Shown in pieces: positions 61,986 through 64,000 of a DNA stretch of 64,000 nt. The notes beneath the pieces are model-generated. The model saw nothing but the letters and a program-made list of their open reading frames with translations. It did not search any database and was not told the DNA's origin. Every line of letters begins with the position of its first letter. Position 1 is the first letter of the stretch. The translations under genes were made by a program, and so were the position numbers. Origin of the DNA: Terriglobia bacterium (lineage in GTDB: Bacteria > Acidobacteriota > Terriglobia > Acidiferrales > UBA7541); contig JAIQES010000012.1 of the NCBI GenBank assembly GCA_020073705.1, positions 17,559 through 81,558 on the forward strand, given 5' to 3'.

Positions 61986-62573
61986 ATGCCCGGGGCAATC
62001 GGCTATTCGACTCATCCGGAGGCGGTCTTGGCAAAAGCACGGGCAAAACTTCTGAAGAGCAAGGTTCTCTATAAGGGCAAGGTGTTCAGCTTGCGGCGCG
62101 ACACGGTGATCGAGCCGGGTGGAGTGCGCGCGGACCGCGATATCGTCGTACATCCCGGATCGGTGGTCGTGCTGCCAATCCTTCAAGACGGCCGCGTGCT
62201 CCTGATCCGCCAATACCGCCACGCGGCCGGTGATTTTCTGTGGGAGCTTGTCGCCGGCCGCAAGGAGCCGCAGGAAACGCCGGCCGTCGCCGCGCGCCGG
62301 GAGCTGATCGAGGAAACCGGATACACGGCGCGGCGTCTCCGCAAGTTGCTCCATATCATCCCCACACCCGGTTTTGTCAATGAGTGGATGTGGATCTTTG
62401 CGGCAGAGGGACTTGCAGAGGGCGCCGCGCAGCCGGAAGAAGACGAGAAAATCATTCCACGAATATTCGCGTTGAAACAAGTCGACGCCATGATCCGGAG
62501 CGGGCGATTGCGCGACGCAAAATCCATCGTCGGTCTGCTCTACTACATGCGATACGTCAAGCGGTTTCGTTAA
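61986..62573 (+). CDS. NUDIX hydrolase (ADP-ribose pyrophosphatase type)
   Basis: A 195-residue cytosolic hydrolase that cleaves a nucleoside diphosphate linked to another moiety, most likely ADP-ribose. The NUDIX box is intact: GRKEPQETPAVAARRELIEE followed by TGY (G-x5-E-x7-REUxEExGU). The flanks VLLIRQYRHAAGDFLWELVA and IPTPGFVNEWMWIFAAEGL are as in the ADP-ribose branch. The product is near the usual length. A TTG start about 15 codons in would also fit. Confidence 0.9.
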   Translation: MPGAIGYSTHPEAVLAKARAKLLKSKVLYKGKVFSLRRDTVIEPGGVRADRDIVVHPGSVVVLPILQDGRVLLIRQYRHAAGDFLWELVAGRKEPQETPAVAARRELIEETGYTARRLRKLLHIIPTPGFVNEWMWIFAAEGLAEGAAQPEEDEKIIPRIFALKQVDAMIRSGRLRDAKSIVGLLYYMRYVKRFR

Positions 62574-62787
62574 CGCCCGCCTCCTCGCCCCGTAATCGTT
62601 AGCTCGTGTCACGATGCAAATGACGGGCTAATTTGTCCATTTCGGGCATCTGCGAACATCTCACTCGGCTGCTCGTAACTTCTATCGTAAAAATAATCTC
62701 GATATGCGCTTGAATCACAGGCGCGTGTGGAATAGGATTCCTGCGAAGCAGGCGCTCCGCGCAAACGGTTCGGAGAGAAAGGCAGAC

Positions 62788-63753
62788 ATGAGCGTAAAAG
62801 ATTTTGTCCGGCGCCATTACCGGCACTTCAATGCGGCAGTCGTCGTGGATGCTTCCGAGGCCTACATCGCGCACCTGGCACGCGGCGGAAAGATGTTTGT
62901 GACGATTGGCGGCGCGATGAGCACGGCGGAGTTGGGACTGTCGCTTGCGGAAATGATCCGGCAGGATAAGGTGCATGGGATCTGCACGACCGGCGCGAAT
63001 CTCGAAGAGGATATCTTCAACCTCGTTGCGCACAACCATTATGAGCGCGTGCCGCATTACCGCAATTTGAGCGATCAGGAAGAAGTGGCGTTGCGTGACC
63101 GCGGTATGAACCGGGTCACCGATACCTGCATCCCCGAAGAAGAGGCCATGCGCCGGATCGAGCGGCAGGTGCTAAAGCTCTGGCAAAAAGCAGACAAGGA
63201 AAAACAGCGATACTTCCCGTACGAATACATGTACCAGCTAATCCGCGGCTTTCACATCAAGGAGTTTTACGAGATCGATCCGAAGGATTCCTGGGTGGTC
63301 GCCGCGTGCGAGAAAAATCTGCCGATTTTCACGCCCGGATGGGAAGATTCCACCCTGGGAAATATTTTCGTCGCAAATGTAATCCGCCGCGACGTCTCGA
63401 CTTTTCAGGTGGTGAAGTCGGGCGTCGAACAAATGGCCGCGCTAATCGACTGGTATCGCCAGAATTCGGGCAAGGAATCGATCGGGTTCTTTCAGATCGC
63501 AGGCGGCATCGCCGGAGACTTCCCCATTTGCGTGGTCCCGCTGATTACGCAGGACCTGCGCGAAAAGTGCCGGCTCTGGGGCTACTTCTGCCAGATTTCT
63601 GACAGCACAACGTCCTACGGTTCTTATAGCGGCGCTGTGCCCAACGAAAAAATCACCTGGGGAAAGCTCGAAGCCACAACTCCGCGATTCGTGATTGAAT
63701 CGGACGCATCGATCGTCGCGCCGCTGATGTTTGCCTATATCCTAGGGCAATAG
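62788..63753 (+). CDS. Deoxyhypusine synthase-like protein
   Basis: A 321-residue protein of the deoxyhypusine/homospermidine synthase family, NAD-dependent transfer of an aminobutyl group from spermidine. It has GGKMFVTIGGAMSTAELGLS, GICTTGANLEEDIFNLVAHN, DSWVVAACEKNLPIFTPGWE, STLGNIFVANVI, FQIAGGIAGDFPICVVPLIT and STTSYGSYSGAVPNEKITWG, where the catalytic lysine of deoxyhypusine synthase is in the WGK motif (WGKLEA here). Bacteria lack eIF5A, so the acceptor is more likely a small amine such as putrescine. ATG 62788 has GAGAGAAAGG upstream; ATG 62704 is in frame but less likely. Confidence 0.9.
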   Translation: MSVKDFVRRHYRHFNAAVVVDASEAYIAHLARGGKMFVTIGGAMSTAELGLSLAEMIRQDKVHGICTTGANLEEDIFNLVAHNHYERVPHYRNLSDQEEVALRDRGMNRVTDTCIPEEEAMRRIERQVLKLWQKADKEKQRYFPYEYMYQLIRGFHIKEFYEIDPKDSWVVAACEKNLPIFTPGWEDSTLGNIFVANVIRRDVSTFQVVKSGVEQMAALIDWYRQNSGKESIGFFQIAGGIAGDFPICVVPLITQDLREKCRLWGYFCQISDSTTSYGSYSGAVPNEKITWGKLEATTPRFVIESDASIVAPLMFAYILGQ

Positions 63754-63770
63754 ACCGCCAGGGCACACTT

Positions 63771-64000
63771 ATGGAGAATCGCGAAGTTGCTCGCGTGCTG
63801 CGCGAAACGGCGCAACTGCTGGAAATTGACGGCGCGATGATCGGCCGTTTTCGCAGTTACGAGCGCGCCGCACAACTGCTCGACAGCCTGCCAGAATCCA
63901 TCGAAGAACTTGCCGCCGACCGTGAACGATTGATGTCCCTGCCCGGCATCGGCGAGGGCATTGCCGACCACATCCAGGAAATCCTCAAGACCGGCGACTA
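63771..64000 (+). CDS. DNA polymerase X family, 5' end (PolX)
   Basis: Seventy-six codons to the window edge. The visible part, VARVLRETAQLLEIDGAMIG, RFRSYERAAQLLDSLPESIE and LMSLPGIGEGIADHIQEILK, is the helix-hairpin-helix 8-kDa domain that opens bacterial PolX gap-filling polymerases, which usually go on to a polymerase and a PHP exonuclease domain. It follows the deoxyhypusine synthase-like gene after 17 bases and is probably co-transcribed. The catalytic part lies outside, so the function is inferred from the N-terminal domain. Confidence 0.85.
   Translation, partial: MENREVARVLRETAQLLEIDGAMIGRFRSYERAAQLLDSLPESIEELAADRERLMSLPGIGEGIADHIQEILKTGD

Noticed and set aside
1..64000. CRISPR arrays, phage genes, insertion sequences, toxin-antitoxin or defence islands
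   Set aside because: I found no array of regular spaced repeats, no transposase or integrase, and no recognisable defence gene.

Overview
The window is a GC-rich, densely packed bacterial chromosome segment. It contains about 57 recognisable genes, two decayed genes, one duplicated gene fragment and several short dispersed repeats. Content points to Acidobacteriota or a close relative: an LptF-LptG fusion, GH57, YVTN and carboxypeptidase-regulatory-domain proteins, a fused-domain GlcG protein, and small modular inverted repeats between genes. This assignment is an inference from gene content, not a phylogenetic result. I see no tRNA, rRNA, CRISPR array, insertion sequence or prophage.

Layout. 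1-5.8 kb: end of an XRE regulator, then guaA, leuS and nfo, all on the minus strand. 5.8-7.7 kb: a small gene broken by an in-frame amber codon and a secreted tandem NTF2-like protein. 7.9-13.6 kb: a YVTN beta-propeller, a GH57 glycosidase and a fused LptF-LptG permease. 13.7-21 kb: a small secreted carboxypeptidase-regulatory protein, then recO-glyQ-glyS-ppdK on the minus strand. 21.4-23 kb: pfkB-type kinase and rhomboid. 23-27 kb: mazG, a GNAT, an NSAR/OSBS-type enolase and a decarboxylating dehydrogenase, all minus. 27.2-29.6 kb: DUF1844, an MBL hydrolase and ribF. 29.6-35 kb: fur and the envelope/isoprenoid run uppS-cdsA-dxr-rseP. 35.2-39 kb: an Nramp-like transporter with a soluble MgtE/CBS partner, and a CYTH protein. 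39.1-45 kb: mutS-anmK-peptide-binding lipoprotein, and dodecin.

45-46.6 kb is the most disturbed part: a decayed copy of the binding-protein 3' end and direct repeats around a methyltransferase. 46.5-48.7 kb is a tight three-gene cluster of a B12-type radical SAM enzyme between two small membrane proteins. 48.9-52.3 kb: a tandem GlcG/HbpS protein, then MIP18-DUF2249-NnrS-like genes that suggest nitric-oxide or respiratory-stress physiology, followed by a decayed Crp/Fnr fragment. 52.3-64 kb: tsaC, a TrmH-type methyltransferase, rarA, a CoA-binding protein, rluB-scpB-scpA-trpS-acyl-CoA dehydrogenase, an orphan LytTR regulator, a NUDIX hydrolase, a deoxyhypusine-synthase-like enzyme and the start of PolX.

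Most of the window is housekeeping. The points of most interest are the repeats that have become coding sequence (nfo tail, lipoprotein signal region), the decayed genes and their exact lesions, the non-canonical Nramp with its MgtE-like partner and terminator-bearing leader, the iron-sulfur type TrpRS, and the radical SAM cluster.
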